Of a stretch of DNA of 64,000 nucleotides, positions 1-14,200 are shown one piece after another. The notes below the pieces were generated by a model. That model was given only the letters and a program-made list of their open reading frames with translations, did not search any database and was not told the origin of the DNA. Made by a program: the position numbers and the translations under genes. Positions within the stretch are counted from its first letter, which is position 1. Every line of letters begins with the position of its first letter. This stretch comes from Neospora caninum Liverpool (lineage: Eukaryota > Apicomplexa > Conoidasida > Eucoccidiorida > Sarcocystidae), in contig NC_018397.1 in the NCBI RefSeq assembly GCF_000208865.1, positions 5,361,748 through 5,425,747 on the forward strand, given 5' to 3'.

Positions 1-2207
1 GCAAGTCTCTTGGTCATCCAAAAGTGAGAAACCCTCAGGACATGGCTGCGACCAGTCACGGAGACCGGAAGGACACGCTGCAGCGGCATCCCCATGGCAA
101 GGCCATACTGCCTACAGCATGGAACCATAGTGGTCCTATCCCGAGATGATAATGGACGAAAGTAGCTGTTACCTCACAGCTCGCTGCCCAGTCTGCCTTC
201 CTATAGTGTGGTGTGGCGATTCAAAGCGAGAAGGCCGCTAAAAAGTGACGGGCTCACGCGTCAGCAGTGTAGAAGTCGAAACTCTTGTTGGTTTCACAAA
301 ATCCTTCATTTCGAAGGGATTAGATCTCTGTCTTGCAATTTCCCCCCAAGCAATCTTCGCCGTACCTTGGTAGTTCCTGAATGTATTCGATTGTTTTCAC
401 AGATGCTGGCTTGGCTCGCGGACAATCACGGTCACCATACTTCGGCGCTTCACATAAATGCCCGCCTCTTTCATCGTCCCTCACTCGCCATTTAAGTGGA
501 CATGGCGCTCTGTTTCTTGGCGGTTTTCTGGATTCCGAGATAAAAAATAGGAAATCATGCTTACGAATAATCGATTACGCAAGTGGCTGCATCTGTCGCT
601 CCTTTTCTATTCTGGTATGAGTCCATAATTGGTTGGTGTAGTCCTAATTCACGCGACAAGCGAAGCTCACTTTCTCCTCCACATTTTGCATTATTTTGGT
701 CTCAGTTTTCTGTGCCGCAAAAGAGCAGTTCCATGTGTTTTCTCCGCAGGATTGCCGAGCTACCTACCTCGGTCAGCTCCACTGGCAATGCTGGAGCCCT
801 CTTCGAGAATGAATCCAAAAAAGGCTCCTCTGCTGTCTGAAGAAAAGCGTGCCAATTGCACACACTTCCGTCCTTGTCTTAGATGATCTATACCAAGGCG
901 GCTTCGACTTGCTTCGCTTCCTTCACCTTCGGTGGGCTTTCTCCCAGCCAGACATCGCGTATCATCCCAGCGTTCGCATACACCACGCAACCCGCGAGGG
1001 CAAGGCAAGTACACCAGTGTTTCATCGTGCCAGGCAATTTTTTTCGGGTAAAAACAATGTCACGGAAGTTCAAGAGCGTCAAAACCAGCGCTTCCTGCAC
1101 GGTTGTCAGACAGTTACGCTGTCAACGGATCGGCTCGTGGGTTCCCCAGGGTACTTCTCGCAGGTGGATGTACACACCAGAGCCGGTCAATCCGTAGTCG
1201 GGTAAAACCCAGGCAAACTTCAAATCTAACAGATTACAGATTAGCGGTCCTCAACCAAAGGGAGCCGCTGGCTTGTGAAAGAGTACGTTGGTGTTCCACA
1301 ACTTCTTGCAGAACCATGCGCTGCCTGCGTTTTCAATAGTGACCGCGTAAAGGTCTGACCTGGACAAGAACCACTAAAACACTTCGTGTGTATTGCTTCC
1401 ACCCGTTCCTTGGGGTGTCCTGTCCCGGTTCTGGTTCGATGCGCCCCCAGCTCACAGCCGTCCGATAAAGGTGACACTTCATTCCCGCTGCTAATCACTC
1501 GAGCCGGTTAGCGGCGCTGTACCCAGCATGCTGCGTGGTTTTATTGCTTGAGTAGTTGAACGCTATGACCTGACTAACCAAACAGAGATACTGCTGAGGG
1601 ACATCAGAGGCTGGACGGCTTGCCGGTGAGAGGTAGCGCGCGCTCGCAGCTTCGGTTCATGCCACGACTTCCTCGAGGAAATCGTAAACCACGCCCTCTG
1701 GCGCACAATAGGGCAAGCGCCGCTGGCTTCTGAAATGCAAACATCCTGGAAAGTCATTTTCCGTGCCAGAATCGCTCCTGTCGTGCAGTATCTCCCAGCA
1801 GTTGCAGAACAAAAAAACGGGGAAAATTATGTGAATCACTACACGCCCAGAGTACCGGCTTCGACAAACGGGTGGATGGGGAGGGGGTGTAGTTGTGACT
1901 GTCGGTTCTTTGACCTGTGCTACGCGACCTGGCCGGCCATTTCCCAGGGAGAGCAATTCCAGAAGGCGATGTAACGGAAGGAGTCGTTGTAGATGCAGGG
2001 AGTGTCATCCACTTAACCGGAAATCGCGGTCTTTGCGCTACGTTATGACGAAGGCGTGCCGAACGGTAAAACTAGAAGTACTAGCACGGCGTTGCGTAGC
2101 ATACGGAAAGGAAGCATCACGCCATAATCACACCGCTGTGGTGCAATCGATAAGGCTTTGACTCTTCAGCCAGACCGTTATGCCATGACATTCAGCCGCA
2201 CCACGCG
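1..2207. other. Left flank without a supported gene
   Basis: No reading frame here shows conserved protein blocks or splice-consistent exons; the open frames are short and mostly GTG/TTG-initiated. The right part should hold the 3' UTR of the XPD-like gene, whose stop codon is at 2208-2210. Nothing else is recognised. Confidence 0.6.
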
Positions 2208-5200
2208 CTAGTGGCCGTCGCCGATGGGCGGCTCTTTTCTTTCGTTATCCGTCTTCGCTCCCGCAGGAGTGACGTTTCCGGCTTCTTTGGGTTGGGGGAG
2301 CATAGAGGAGGTCCCGCTGAGGTGCAACGACCGCCTGACGAGTTCCCAACACTGTTGTTGCTGCGGCTGTTGTAACTGGCGAGCGTCAAGTCGGGACGCG
2401 GAGGGAGGAGGGGGTGGTTGAGACATGTGGCGCAAGAAGGTCCGCGCCACGCTTATCTTCAAGCAAACGGGACAATGACACGCACACAATCAGCACTATC
2501 AAATTCAGTAGCGCCAACTCATTCATTTTTTGCAACTCTTCCAGATGCAGCACTACACCAACACAAGCTGCTGAACTCGATGTTGCAGCCCCGGTGCTTC
2601 GACAGGCAAATTGTTTCTTTTTGGTGGAGCATGGCTCTCTACGCGATTCGCATACTTCCACCGGAAACCCCTGGGTGCCGGAAAACAGTGAACGCTCTCC
2701 GTAGCTCAAGTGTCTCGGTGTGCACCCTGTACGGAACTGTATTAATAGTTGTCTCCTCTTACCGCGGTTTCCGTATTCAGGGCGAGATGAGCGTTGTCCA
2801 GGTGCTTGAGAATCCACGGTGGCAGTTTACTTCGCTTATCAATACGACTATACCGCGCGTCCGCGAAGATCATAAGCCCGTAATCGTTTTTGCTCCGGAT
2901 GACGCGTCCGACACATTGAGCAGCCTGACGCCAACGGCTCACCCACAAGCGCGAAAGCCGTGTAGCAACGGCACTCCGAGAAGCAAACCGCAATCGCCCC
3001 CCACCACAGGAGAGAATTGCATTGGATCACGCAGCAGACATGACAACAGGAATTGAGGCTCTCTAACCACGTCGATGGCGTCACTCCAGTCGTGCACCAC
3101 GTCAGTGAGAAGGTAACGTCGCAGCGTACCTGTCGCATAGCGTCGAAAGTGAGGAACTCGTTGTCAGGAATTTGGTACTGTTCCTGCATTACCACCGCGC
3201 AGAGAACACCAAAAGACGGCTCTACGTCGAGCCGAACGATTCTATCCTAATAATCACGCCGCGCTGCATTGCGGACTTGACGGGACGGATGACGGCTGTC
3301 AGAGAACATGTGAGAGTCGTGACACGTCTTCGTTCCGGCAGTTGAGTTCAGATGAAAGTCCCTAGAAAGCAGGGTGCGGCTGCACACTGAGCGCGACGAG
3401 AGCTCTTAGTCCTTTGGCCTCGCCAAGACGAACAAATGCGCCACACGGTTTCTCCCTTCTGTTTGCCTATCGAGCACCCCGGGCCCTCGCTTCACACCCG
3501 CGAGCGCTGGCAGTGTCGAAGCGTGGTAAACGGGAGGACAGAGCCATCCCCATTTCTTACGCGTATGAAGTCGAGTCGGGCTTTCAGCACTCGAGACAGC
3601 GTGTACTGAAACGGGACGCCGAAGAGCACCACGCATCTCCCAAAGTGGCGATCGAAGTCAATCCCCTCAGCCACTTTGCCTCTGGCGAAAATCAACACAC
3701 GAGCAGCCAAGCGAGACGCTGATACAGCGAAGCGAAGGACGGATCTCCACCCTCGACGAAGGTCGAGAACTTGCAAAGGACACGCACTGCCACAAAACGA
3801 AACGGCTACTGAGAGCCGTTGACGGGAAAAATCCAGCCAGGAGCGCGGTATCGTTCAAGCACCGGTAACTAACACACAACCGTCTACTTTTTCGGCCCCT
3901 TTTCCCCTGGAAACAGCCTTGCCTGGCGATAGAGAAGAAGACGGCACCTCGGCCGCACTCGCATGCTCGCCGGAAGTTGTGGAGGGCTAAAGTTGTCGCC
4001 ACGACGTCTTTCGTCTCAATGAAGATCAGCTTGTAGTCCAGGACTTGCGCCAAGACTCCGCTATGGTACCTGAGGGCAGGTTGGAGGTAACGCGTACGAA
4101 AAGCGACATAGGGAAGGCTGAGCACATCACATGCCGAAAGGATTGATCATTTTGAACTCGAAGAGTGGTGCGCGGGGAGGAAGACCCGAGACTAGAGGAG
4201 TGAGTCGTCCGCCGCACAGACAACGCTCTTCTCAGCAACAGTACGCAACAGCTGAACATATGCAGTCGTCGACACAAAGGCATGTCGCACAAGCGCCACA
4301 CTGTGGTGCCCATGATGACGACACAGGAGGTTGAAAAAGAAAGACCGCGAGGGGAGATACGCCCTCGCGCCGAATAGGAGAGACAGTCTTGTACAGGAAA
4401 AGCGCGAGTGTGTCCTCCGCCGGATGAAACGAGTGGTGATTCGACATAGCCGAGACGATTCAAAGCTCTTACCAGTTGGAAAGCACGGACTCCATATACG
4501 AGTACGAGGTGAAGAAACAGACGAGGCCGTCCGGAACGTGCTTGCAGAGATCAATCAGCAGGTTGCTGTAGTTCCTCAGGACGTTCATGTCATGGCGGTA
4601 TTCGAACTTGGAAGTCAGAGGGATCTGAAGACGAAGAAGCGGCAGGACGAAGCAGTGAGAGCGACATGGTGACATCAAAGCATCACCGCAGCCAGGCACG
4701 ACTGACGAGAAGAGTTCCGTCCAAGAGCACGCGAAGTGAAAACGCTCTGCCTGTTTGCAAATTGACGACCAGGCGCCCTAGGGGTAACCCTCACAAAACC
4801 AGACCAGTTACAGAGACGAATCGGCAATCTCGCCATCCAGTCTGTCTCCACATCTTGCTCTCTCTGCCAACCTCTTCTTCTTTGTGTGGGACTACGTCCC
4901 TGCGGAAAGTTCACTTTTCGATCCCGGGCTGGTTTAATACGTCAAAGTTTACCCGGGAAGTTAGCATCTAAAATATACAATCGAATATCCACTTAGATGA
5001 AGAGACGGACATAATCCTTGTACGGTTTGTGTCCCTACTTGACTCCTCAGTCTCGGCAGAACTGTAGTTTATCGGGGCTAAAGCCGGCATAGTCCATTAA
5101 AAGGTATTTTGTTCAGCCACTGGTTCACCATCAACTCCCTTGTTTCGACTACACTCCAAGCCTTTCCACTGAACCAAACTCCGGCAGCAGACGTTGACCA

Positions 5201-8200
5201 CCCCTTGCGTGTTTTTCCCTTCGTCCCGTCTGTATGTACACCGAAACCCCTGCACCGATTTCGGCCCCGTTTTGGTCTGGTATGGTCACCTGCTACGCCG
5301 CAACTACGTCGCGGCTAACCTAGGAAAGACAAAGCCTCTGCAAAACACTTCCGTGCGCTGGGACCTCGGGTTGCTTCTTCGGCGCCTGCGAGACACCCTC
5401 GTCGAGACGCGCTGGCGAAACAGCTTTCTCGCCTTCGCTTCGCTGTGTCGTTTCTTCGGTTGAGTGAACCCAAACCGCCTGTTTCCTGTTCCTGCTTTCT
5501 CTCGATACCCTCTCCGTGTCCCGCGCCGGGTTTCCTTCGCTAACGAAAAGAGTCTCGCCTCTCTTACCTGATCGGAGCCTCGGGCGACAATCAACGGACA
5601 GATGCAGTTGCGGTCCAGAGACATCGGGAACGACTCGGTGATGACGGGCTGGCAGGCGTTGCACGCGCAGAGAAACAAGAGGCTGCCGTTTCATGGTGCA
5701 ACTAGCTTGTGTCGTGCAGCAAGAAGCGTGTGACGGCTATCCCGTCACAACTTGCATGCGTCCACTGCCTGCTTGCAGCACTTTTGACCAAGAGGGTTCA
5801 CTCCCCTTACCGGTGCGAGTGATGCTTCGCGCGAGGAAACAGAGAACATCTTCGCGGTCGGCGGAGACGCCATATCCGCCTGTCAAGATACCCCCGCGAA
5901 GGAATTGGCTGTCCTGTCTCTCGGGCGCGCGGGACAACGTGAACGCGCGCCAGAGAGGCCACGCGTTAAAAACCGAGAGAACGCATGCGCAGAAAAGACC
6001 TACCACAAAGTTGAGGAGTTTGGGGTAGAGTTCCAGCGGAGAGATTGTCCCGGACGTCAAGATGAGGGACTGGGGAAGTTGGGGCGTGAGGGGCCGTGGC
6101 CGCCATGCAAACACAAAGGACGCAGACAGAAGCTGAAGGGATGGAGGCAAAAAGGCGGACTCTCCATGGCGAGTGTGTAACGGTTTTAGGGTCTCCCGCA
6201 CCCAAGAGCCCCCACTGCCGAATCTGCATACCGAGGGGGGAAACGGACGCCGCCTCGACGGTCCCGCAACCCCGAACGGTGCCGCGACGAGCAGGAAAAG
6301 ACGGAAACAGGCAAAACGCGTCTCTCACCGGCGACAAGGACAGGCACGCATTGGTCATGTGCTTTCTGCAGCGCGTTTCGTGCAAAACGAAGAAAGCGCG
6401 ACTTGTTCGAACCTTCTCCAGAGACGGAAAGCAGAGAGAGCGACGTCCGCGCGGGAGCCCGCATCCGGCGACCCGATACTAAAGGCCACCGTAGCGAGTC
6501 GACCTTCCGTCTCTCCACCGGGACATGTCTAGCGGGGCGAGGCCAGAAAAGCGTTTCGAGAGAGACAGGAGGAGGCGTGAGACTACCCCAGGGAAGCAGC
6601 CGAAAAAGGCGCGCCCTGCGTGAATACCTGGAAGCGTTTCAGGACAGGCTGCATGGCCAGCGAGGCGTCCAAGCACGAGAGCTGGAGGAGAGGGTCGTAC
6701 AAACCGACTGCCTCTGGGTAGGGATCGCAGATGAGGATGAAGCCCTCGCTGGGGAAAGAAAGGCGCGGCAGACAACGCAGAAGGCGCACTGACGCGAGTG
6801 GAACCCCGGGACGATTCGCGGAAACGGCAAGATCACACAAGTGGACGCGGAGCCCCCATCGAAGCCGAAGCAAGACGGCCGGAGGAACACGGGCGACAGG
6901 ACGGCCTGGCCGCAACAGACAGGACCACAATCCCTTCCCCTGCCGTCTTTTGGCGTGTTTAAACGTTAGCTACGAAGGCGAAGAGGGGAAGAATTGTGTT
7001 GAACAGGACGGAGGCGGAAAGCAGACGAAACAACCCCCTCGGTAAAGAGGATGAGAAGGTGAGTGTCCCAGTGAGGAGACGCGAAGAAGGGGAGAAAGGA
7101 GGACAGCAGGAAGAGAGACCGAGTTTGGACTCTCCAACGAGCGCGGCAGGCCTGAGATAGGGATTAGAAGAACGCGAAAGAGAACGGTAGGTTTCCAAGG
7201 CGTTTCCCACGACCTCCCCCCGCCCGGCTTCAGGTTTTTCCGGGGTGCTCGACTCTCTCGCTGCTCCCTCACCAGTAAGTGGCGACGAGCGTGCAAAAGT
7301 CGGCGACGAGCGTCAAGGGCGCGTAGGACTCGACCTCGGTGATCTGCAGTGTGTTGAAGAGACTCTTCAGGCGGTCGTAGAAGAACTTCAACAGGCTGGC
7401 GTCAATGTGCGTTTCCTTCTCAAACATGTGGAGGAAGGACAGCGGTCCTTCGCTCTTGAGCTCGTAGATTCTGCCCAAGCATCACGCAGCACATGCAGGA
7501 AAGCGCGGTGAACGAAAACGGGGCCTCACAGAGGAAGACTCGGGGGACACCAGAGGGAGACAGGGACAGAAGCTACGCGAGAGAAAGATAGGCACGGAAG
7601 GAGAGACAAACGCTAGATATGAAGGGGGAGAAAGAGGATAAGAGGAAGAGGAGCTTTTCACAAACAACGCTGGATCGAACTGGGTGATGGACTCCCGGTA
7701 GGGACCAGGCTCTGAATCCACACGTGGCTTCTCCGCAGCGACGCGGTACCAGCTTCACCTGTCCCTCTTCCCTCTATTTGTCTAGGACCGAATAGGCTCG
7801 CTCCCCAGGTGTTGTAAAGTTAAAGTTGCCGTCGCTACGGAATTCTTTCTCCTGTCGTCGTTTCGTTGCCTCACTTGATGTACGATTTCAAGTACGAGAC
7901 AATGCGGCGCATGAGAGCGATAAAGTGTTCCGCTTTGCGGATGCTGCCTGGCACAGCCTGACCAAGCGAGAAGGGAGCGACGGACGCACATCACAAAGAA
8001 CACGAATCTTGGCATGGACTCGTCTCAAGCGCCGAAGGAACTCAGAAACAGCCAGCAGGGAAGGCAACCGCCTGTATCACGAACCGCCACAAGCATACGC
8101 GCGGCGTTTCTGCGTGAATCGCTATGTCTGCAGGAATCTTGTACACCCAGCTGTAAGTAAAGCCGTTTATATATATATATATATACATATGCATATACAT

Positions 8201-11200
8201 ATATATATGTGTGTATGTATATGTATTCATATATTTACATATGTACACGTGCATTCACCCACGTAATATGCGGATGTAAATATATATGAATTCTTTTTCA
8301 TACGTGCCCGCATATCGCCGCATGCGCATATTCGCGTTACATGTGCACAAGTCTCTTTACTTTTGGAAGTTCACACCGCAGCCCCGGGAACAAGAGGAGG
8401 AGCGGCGGTTTCCTTTCTCACTGGTCGGCTCGTGAGAACGCGCTCTTGTGGTTCTCACCTGCTCCAGCAGAGCGTCCTCGGGGAGGAGGGGACTTGCAAG
8501 GAGATCTAGCGTTTCATTTGCCAAAGCGAATCTCCCTGGGTTGGCCTGTTTCTCGGCAGATCGCGGATCGTCTTGGTCCCCATCCGCTCCTTGGCCTCGC
8601 AACGTGGACGCTGAATCTGCCTTCCCGTCTCCGCCTTCCACAGGCGGCTCCTCTGGCCGTCTGTCCTTCCCAGTCTCTGCCGAAGCAGAAGAAGATGAAG
8701 ACAATGACGAAGATGACGACGAGGAAGAAGATGACGAGGAACAAGATGAAGGCGAGGAAGAAGATGAAGACGAGGAAGAAGATGAAGACGAGGAAGAAGA
8801 CGAAGACGAGGAAGAAGACGAAGACGAGGAAGAAGACGAAGACGAGGAAGAGGTGTCTCCTTCTCCGCCTTCGGCTTCACGCCGGCGTTTGAGGCCGCGC
8901 ACGAGATTTTCATATTCTTCACGCAGGCGCTCTGCATCCTCTTTCTTAACTCTGGACGGGAAAGGAGAGCACAAGAAGAAAGAGAAGAGAAATCAACGGC
9001 GGGCCCCGTGAACACAGTCAGCGAAGCCGGCGCTCCGACCGAAACACGACCTGACAAAGACCTGGGCAAAAAGCTGACTCGCAGGAGCGGCGGCGATCAC
9101 TCGTCGCCATCTTCCTGTTTGGCCCTTCGTGGGTTCGCGAGACAGAGATCCAGAAAAAACTGGCGCAGATCACGCGTGTGCGTCTCAGTTCGCCGAAACG
9201 GTGCATGACGGGGACCAGTCGAAGCTGACGACGAAGAAAGCCGAAGGGGGGGAATCGAAACAAGGAAGAACGGAGAAAGGAGGAACAGGGAGGCAGCCAA
9301 CGACGAGAAGGCAGAGCGCAAGGAGACATGTGAGCCGCACGAGCGTGATGAGGACAACGTAGGGCCGCAAAAAACATGGAGAGAAAACATCGAGGCCGTA
9401 CGCAAGAGGCGAGCCGAATCGAAGGCTTCTTACTCTTCGATTTTTTCGGCCAGCTGACTGAGATTCCGCAGCGCAGCCTCCATGACGGAGCGATTTATGT
9501 TGACGCTCAGCGCTTCGATGCACACGTTGTCGATGTTGTGAGCCTCATCAAAGACAACGACGGAGCCTTCGTACTGGACCTCCTCCGTCCCCGGCCCGCG
9601 GCCCAGACCTCGATTCTGGTACGGATTTGTGTAGGTCGATCGTGACTGAGCGCCTGCCGTGTGCGAGGAAGAGATGCCGTCTGGGAGCGGAGTCAGCAGC
9701 GCAGCCTGGAGTCGGGGGGACAGAAGATGCGACGCGTCACGCACAGCAAAGAACTGTCGCGCGCGTCGGAACGAACGCGCGGAGGACGGTCGCCACGTGC
9801 GTCGCCGCTTGTGGGTGTCCTTTGCGGAGTGAAAACATATGGAGGGAGGAACTGACTAGGGCAGCGCAGCGGAAAGCCGAGAGAACCAACCACGAAGCGA
9901 AACCGACAAGCGAAGCCGACAAGTGGAGACGAGAGGAGACGAGAGACGACCGAGGGAAAGGCGTCACGTCGAGAGCCTGGCGCGAGAGAAGGGGGGAGGC
10001 GAGTCTCTCCGGGGTGTCCACACCCCATTCAGCAGAAAGGCCGAGGTGAGAAGAAGAGAAAGGCGAGCGACGCGAGAGGCGAGAGAAGACAGGCCGAGGA
10101 AGCGAAGGACGCGTACCTGGGAGACCTTCGGGTCCAGAATGTACTGGTAATTCAAGACGACAACGTTTGCAATGTGGAGGAGCCGACGCGCCAAAAAGTA
10201 CGGACAGAAGGGCAGTTTTCGGTCGAGCAGGGGATGGCGCCAGTTTGCGGACGCGACCTTCAGCTCCTCGATCGTATACACGCCTGCAATCCGCGAAGAC
10301 CGGTTATGAGACGTATTAGAGACACACCAGCGGGCCTCACAACGAAGAAGCACGGGAAGGACGGTTGAGAGAAGACACGGCTCCCTCTCTCCAGAGCGAT
10401 CGCTTTCGGGGGATCGCACTCCGCTCCCCGGCGCCGACTCAGAGAGAGAGGAAAAGGAAGAAAACCGAGATGGAAACGAGGAGCAGCAAATATGCACGAG
10501 ACAGAGCGTCGCCCCGACAAGACACTTTCGCACCGCTCCCGAGATTAAGACAAACGCCGAGTGGGGTTTTTGAAACTTAGGAACAACCGAGACGATGCCG
10601 AGCACGGAAGGCTTTGATACCCTCAAACGCAGGACGCCTCTTTGCACTGCTCCAGCCTTCCCGCGTCTTCCAACTTCTCTCTCCTTCGCTCCGTCACACG
10701 CTGCGCTTCCTGCCTATACCTCGAGACCTATACATCCTTATACATCCTTATACATCCATATATACATATATTATACATATATTATACATATATATACATT
10801 ATATATACATATATATATATATATATACATATATATACATATATATACATAAACAGATATATATACGCAAATCTCTCTTTGGCTCTTTCTCGTGCACGTC
10901 CTGCTGGCCGCGGAGTGTCTCCCTCCTGGGCGCTGCCGCGCCTCGAGCTTCCGACTGTCCGGCACTGTGTTGCCCGGGCTGTCCCCACGCCCTTGGGTTG
11001 CTGCGCCTGTTGTCGCCACATCCCCAGAAGAGTTGAACCCCCATCGCCATGCTCGACAGAGCTCCCCTCTGTTCTCTCAAGTCTGTCTGTTCTCTCGAGT
11101 GCTCACCGGCGGGGAAGAACTGCGGAGCAAAGTACCGATCCAGATTCTCATACCAGGCACACAGCGAAGGCGAGTAGTTCCCCGGCTCAGCCTCTTCATT

Positions 11201-14200
11201 TGACGCAATCGCTTCGCGGCGTCGGCGTCGCTCTTCTTCTTCTCTGCTCCCAGCACAGGCGCTCGCGCAGCTGCGCTCGCCTCTCGGGCCCTCGCTTGCC
11301 AGGTTCTCGATGTCGACTGCCGGCGCATCGCCGGGGGGATCCGCTGAGGGCAGACCTGCAGCCGCGAAGACAGGCGGCGGGTTGTAGCTCGTCAGATGGC
11401 TCTGCCGCACCCACGGCGCAGTCAGCTGTCGACCTGGGAAACCACAAAATGCGGCGCAGACAGCTTGTACATGCAACGGGTTTTGAAAGATACGCTGGAC
11501 ACCAGGCTACTTGTTGAACTGAACAGGATGGTGACTCCTTCGCCTTTTTGAGGGCCGAAGCGCGGGCCCCCACGAGACCCGAAAAACAAGACGCAAAATG
11601 CACGGAGTTCATAGCCTAAGGATACTCCAAATCTCTGATGCCGCAAACCCTCGCTCTTCCAGCAGCCAGAAGTCGCCTCAGCATTGAGACCCGTCAAGCG
11701 AAGCACCCTTGAAGACGCGCAGCCTTCCTTCTTTCTCGCGCCTCTCCGCGACGACACACGAAAGGGCCGAGGGGCGACCAGTTTTCGATCTCGGCTTTTT
11801 GCGCCGTGCCTTTAGCCCTCTTTTTGCGCATGCACAGGAAACGGAGCGTGAAACAGGCGCCAGAGGGTGTCGAGGTCAGAAAGCGGCTGCCGCAGGGAGA
11901 AAAAGGAGACACTCCGGGGCGACAGTGGAGAGGCGGAAGAGCGCGGCGCCCTCTGCCGGGAAGGCTTCCTACATGCTTCATCGATTTTCTCGCGATCAGG
12001 CTGGTTGTACACCGCCGGATTGATACACATGTTCCTCCGGGCAGAGAGTCCGACGCCGAGGATGTAGCCGTCGCCTAAAAAGAAAGAGGACACAAAAAAA
12101 CAACGCGTCCGCGCGTCCACGCTCTGGTGGGAGTAGAACCAGGTGAACACCACGTGTGAACATGCCAAAGGTAAGCAGGGGCGTCTGGGGTCTTCCTCGG
12201 CAATGCATTTCTTTCGAGTTCGAGTCCCACAGCCACTCTGTGCGCAACCGAAACCTCGGGAAACGTTGAAAATGGCCGCAATGGATTGACGCCCAATGGA
12301 GGCAGTGGACGGGGCAGGATCTGGGTACATCTATAGTATGATATTCTTGATTTCACCATAGGCCGTGTTTTACACGCAGAAGCGAGAGAGATGCATCTCC
12401 TCGCTAGCATCATAGACTGGCTACCACAGACAGCTGTACATGGCACTTGGAGCTCGGGAGAAGCCACACAGAAACCAGGCATGCAGCTCATCTCCTCGGC
12501 CGGGCTGAGACGGACCGGCGTTTGCCCTGTCCAAATTTGCACAAAAGACGAGGCCGCAAAACTTTACTCATGGAACAAGTCGGGGACGCGGAGCGACAAC
12601 ACGGCTACAGAAAACCCTCAAAAGTTTCGTGCGACAGGCAAACACCTCGTCGTTTCCTGCTCCGTGTCCCCACGATCGGTGCGACCTGACATCCAGACAC
12701 TCGAGTCACCTGAATACTCGAGCGAAACCAGAAAAGCACGGCCTTCTGCCTTAAGATCTCTCTACGGCTCTCTCTCTCCATATATATATATATATATCTG
12801 TATATATATATCTGTATATGTAACTGTATAAATACGTTTGTATATATGTTTGTATATATGTTTGTGTACTTGCATGTGTACCATATCCAAAAATAAACAC
12901 ATATATATATATGTATATATATGTATATGTGGACGTCTCATTCGCAGTCCGCAGCGCGTTCTGGCGCCCTTGGGGAGACTTGGAATCTCGCGAGTTTCTC
13001 TGTGCTTTGCGTACTTGCCATATCCTTGCCTATGTACGGCGCTTCGCTCGGGTCTGTTCTTCGCGGACCGCCCTGCTGAAGAGCGGGGCCCATCCCGGAG
13101 TCTGCGAGCGACCGTTTCTTTCCAGCGGCTTGCGTCTCCGGCGCAGGCGAGTTGCCGGAGCTCTCAGAGAGTCGCCGAGGCGCCTTCCCTTCCTCCGGAG
13201 CAGAAGCGTCGGCGCCGTTGCCTTCGCGCGCCTTGCGCTCTCTCGCCTTTCGAATCTCTTCGATGCGGTAGTCAATCACCCCCTTCAACTCGAGCAGCGC
13301 CTTCTCCATCTCGGGCACCTAAACAGCGGCAGGCTCCAAACCCGAACGGATCACGCGGGGCGGCGACACCGAACAGAGCGGTTTTCAGCCGAGCAGGAAG
13401 AGGCTTGGATGCGACTCGCGCAGGCGAAGCGAGAGACGTGCGTGGGAGAACGCGACACTACAGGGGACTAACCACGACGCTACAGGGGACTAACCACGGG
13501 GCGAATTTAGAGCGGACACAGCGCACACTGTGAGACGTTCCAAGCAGGAGAGAGACACCGATTCGCGCGGCATCGCGCAGGAGGCGCCTCCCTTTCCAAC
13601 ACGAGCAAGTGTTTGCGCGTCGCGTCGCTGCTTTTTGAGAAGGGAAAAGGCGTACCGTTCGAGTGCAGTACAGAATCTTCCCGAGGCGGGGATGCGTCAG
13701 CTGGTAAGACGTCAGCAGAGAAAGCAAGGCAACAGTCTTGCCTGCAGGCAAAGGCGAGACAAAGGCGAAGGGAAACAGGGCGTCAAGCGCGTGGAAAGAA
13801 GGGCCGGGGGCAAACCTCTAGGTGTTGTGTCTATACACCTCATCCCAACGCTCAAGATGGTGTATAGACACAAAACCTAGAGGTTACCCGCTTTTCCCGT
13901 TCCTCTTCGTCACCAGCATGGTTGCGTTTGCAGCCTCGCCGTCGTCGTCGAGTCTGTGGTTGCTTGTCCGTGTCTTTCGATGTGAAGAGTCAAACCCTCG
14001 ATCCGTTGCCCGCCTCCGAGCACCTTGGAAACGGAGCAGAAAAAACCCTTTCGATGAAGCCTTGCGTCTTGTCCGTGGGCGTCGAACCCCTGAGTCTATG
14101 TTTTTTTGGGTACACCGTGGACCGCCCGTTCGCCTAAGATGTCTCCTCGCCACTGTCCTCCGTTGGGCCGCCCTGGATTCGTTTCCTTTCCCTGTCCGGA

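Noticed and set aside
7500..7874. Possible extra XPD exon between exons 9 and 10
   Set aside because: Exon 9 (ending TACATCAA) joins directly to the exon starting at 7470 and gives continuous Rad3-like sequence ([19 protein letters not shown]); frames in between have no family similarity.
8448..9011. Plus-strand frame encoding a long Asp/Glu-rich protein
   Set aside because: It is the antisense of the Ser-repeat exon of XPD; no conserved blocks and the opposite strand has firm exon evidence.
12200..12240. tRNA-like B-box sequence (GTTCGAGTCC)
   Set aside because: The flanks do not form a T-arm, acceptor stem or anticodon arm; it lies in an XPD intron.
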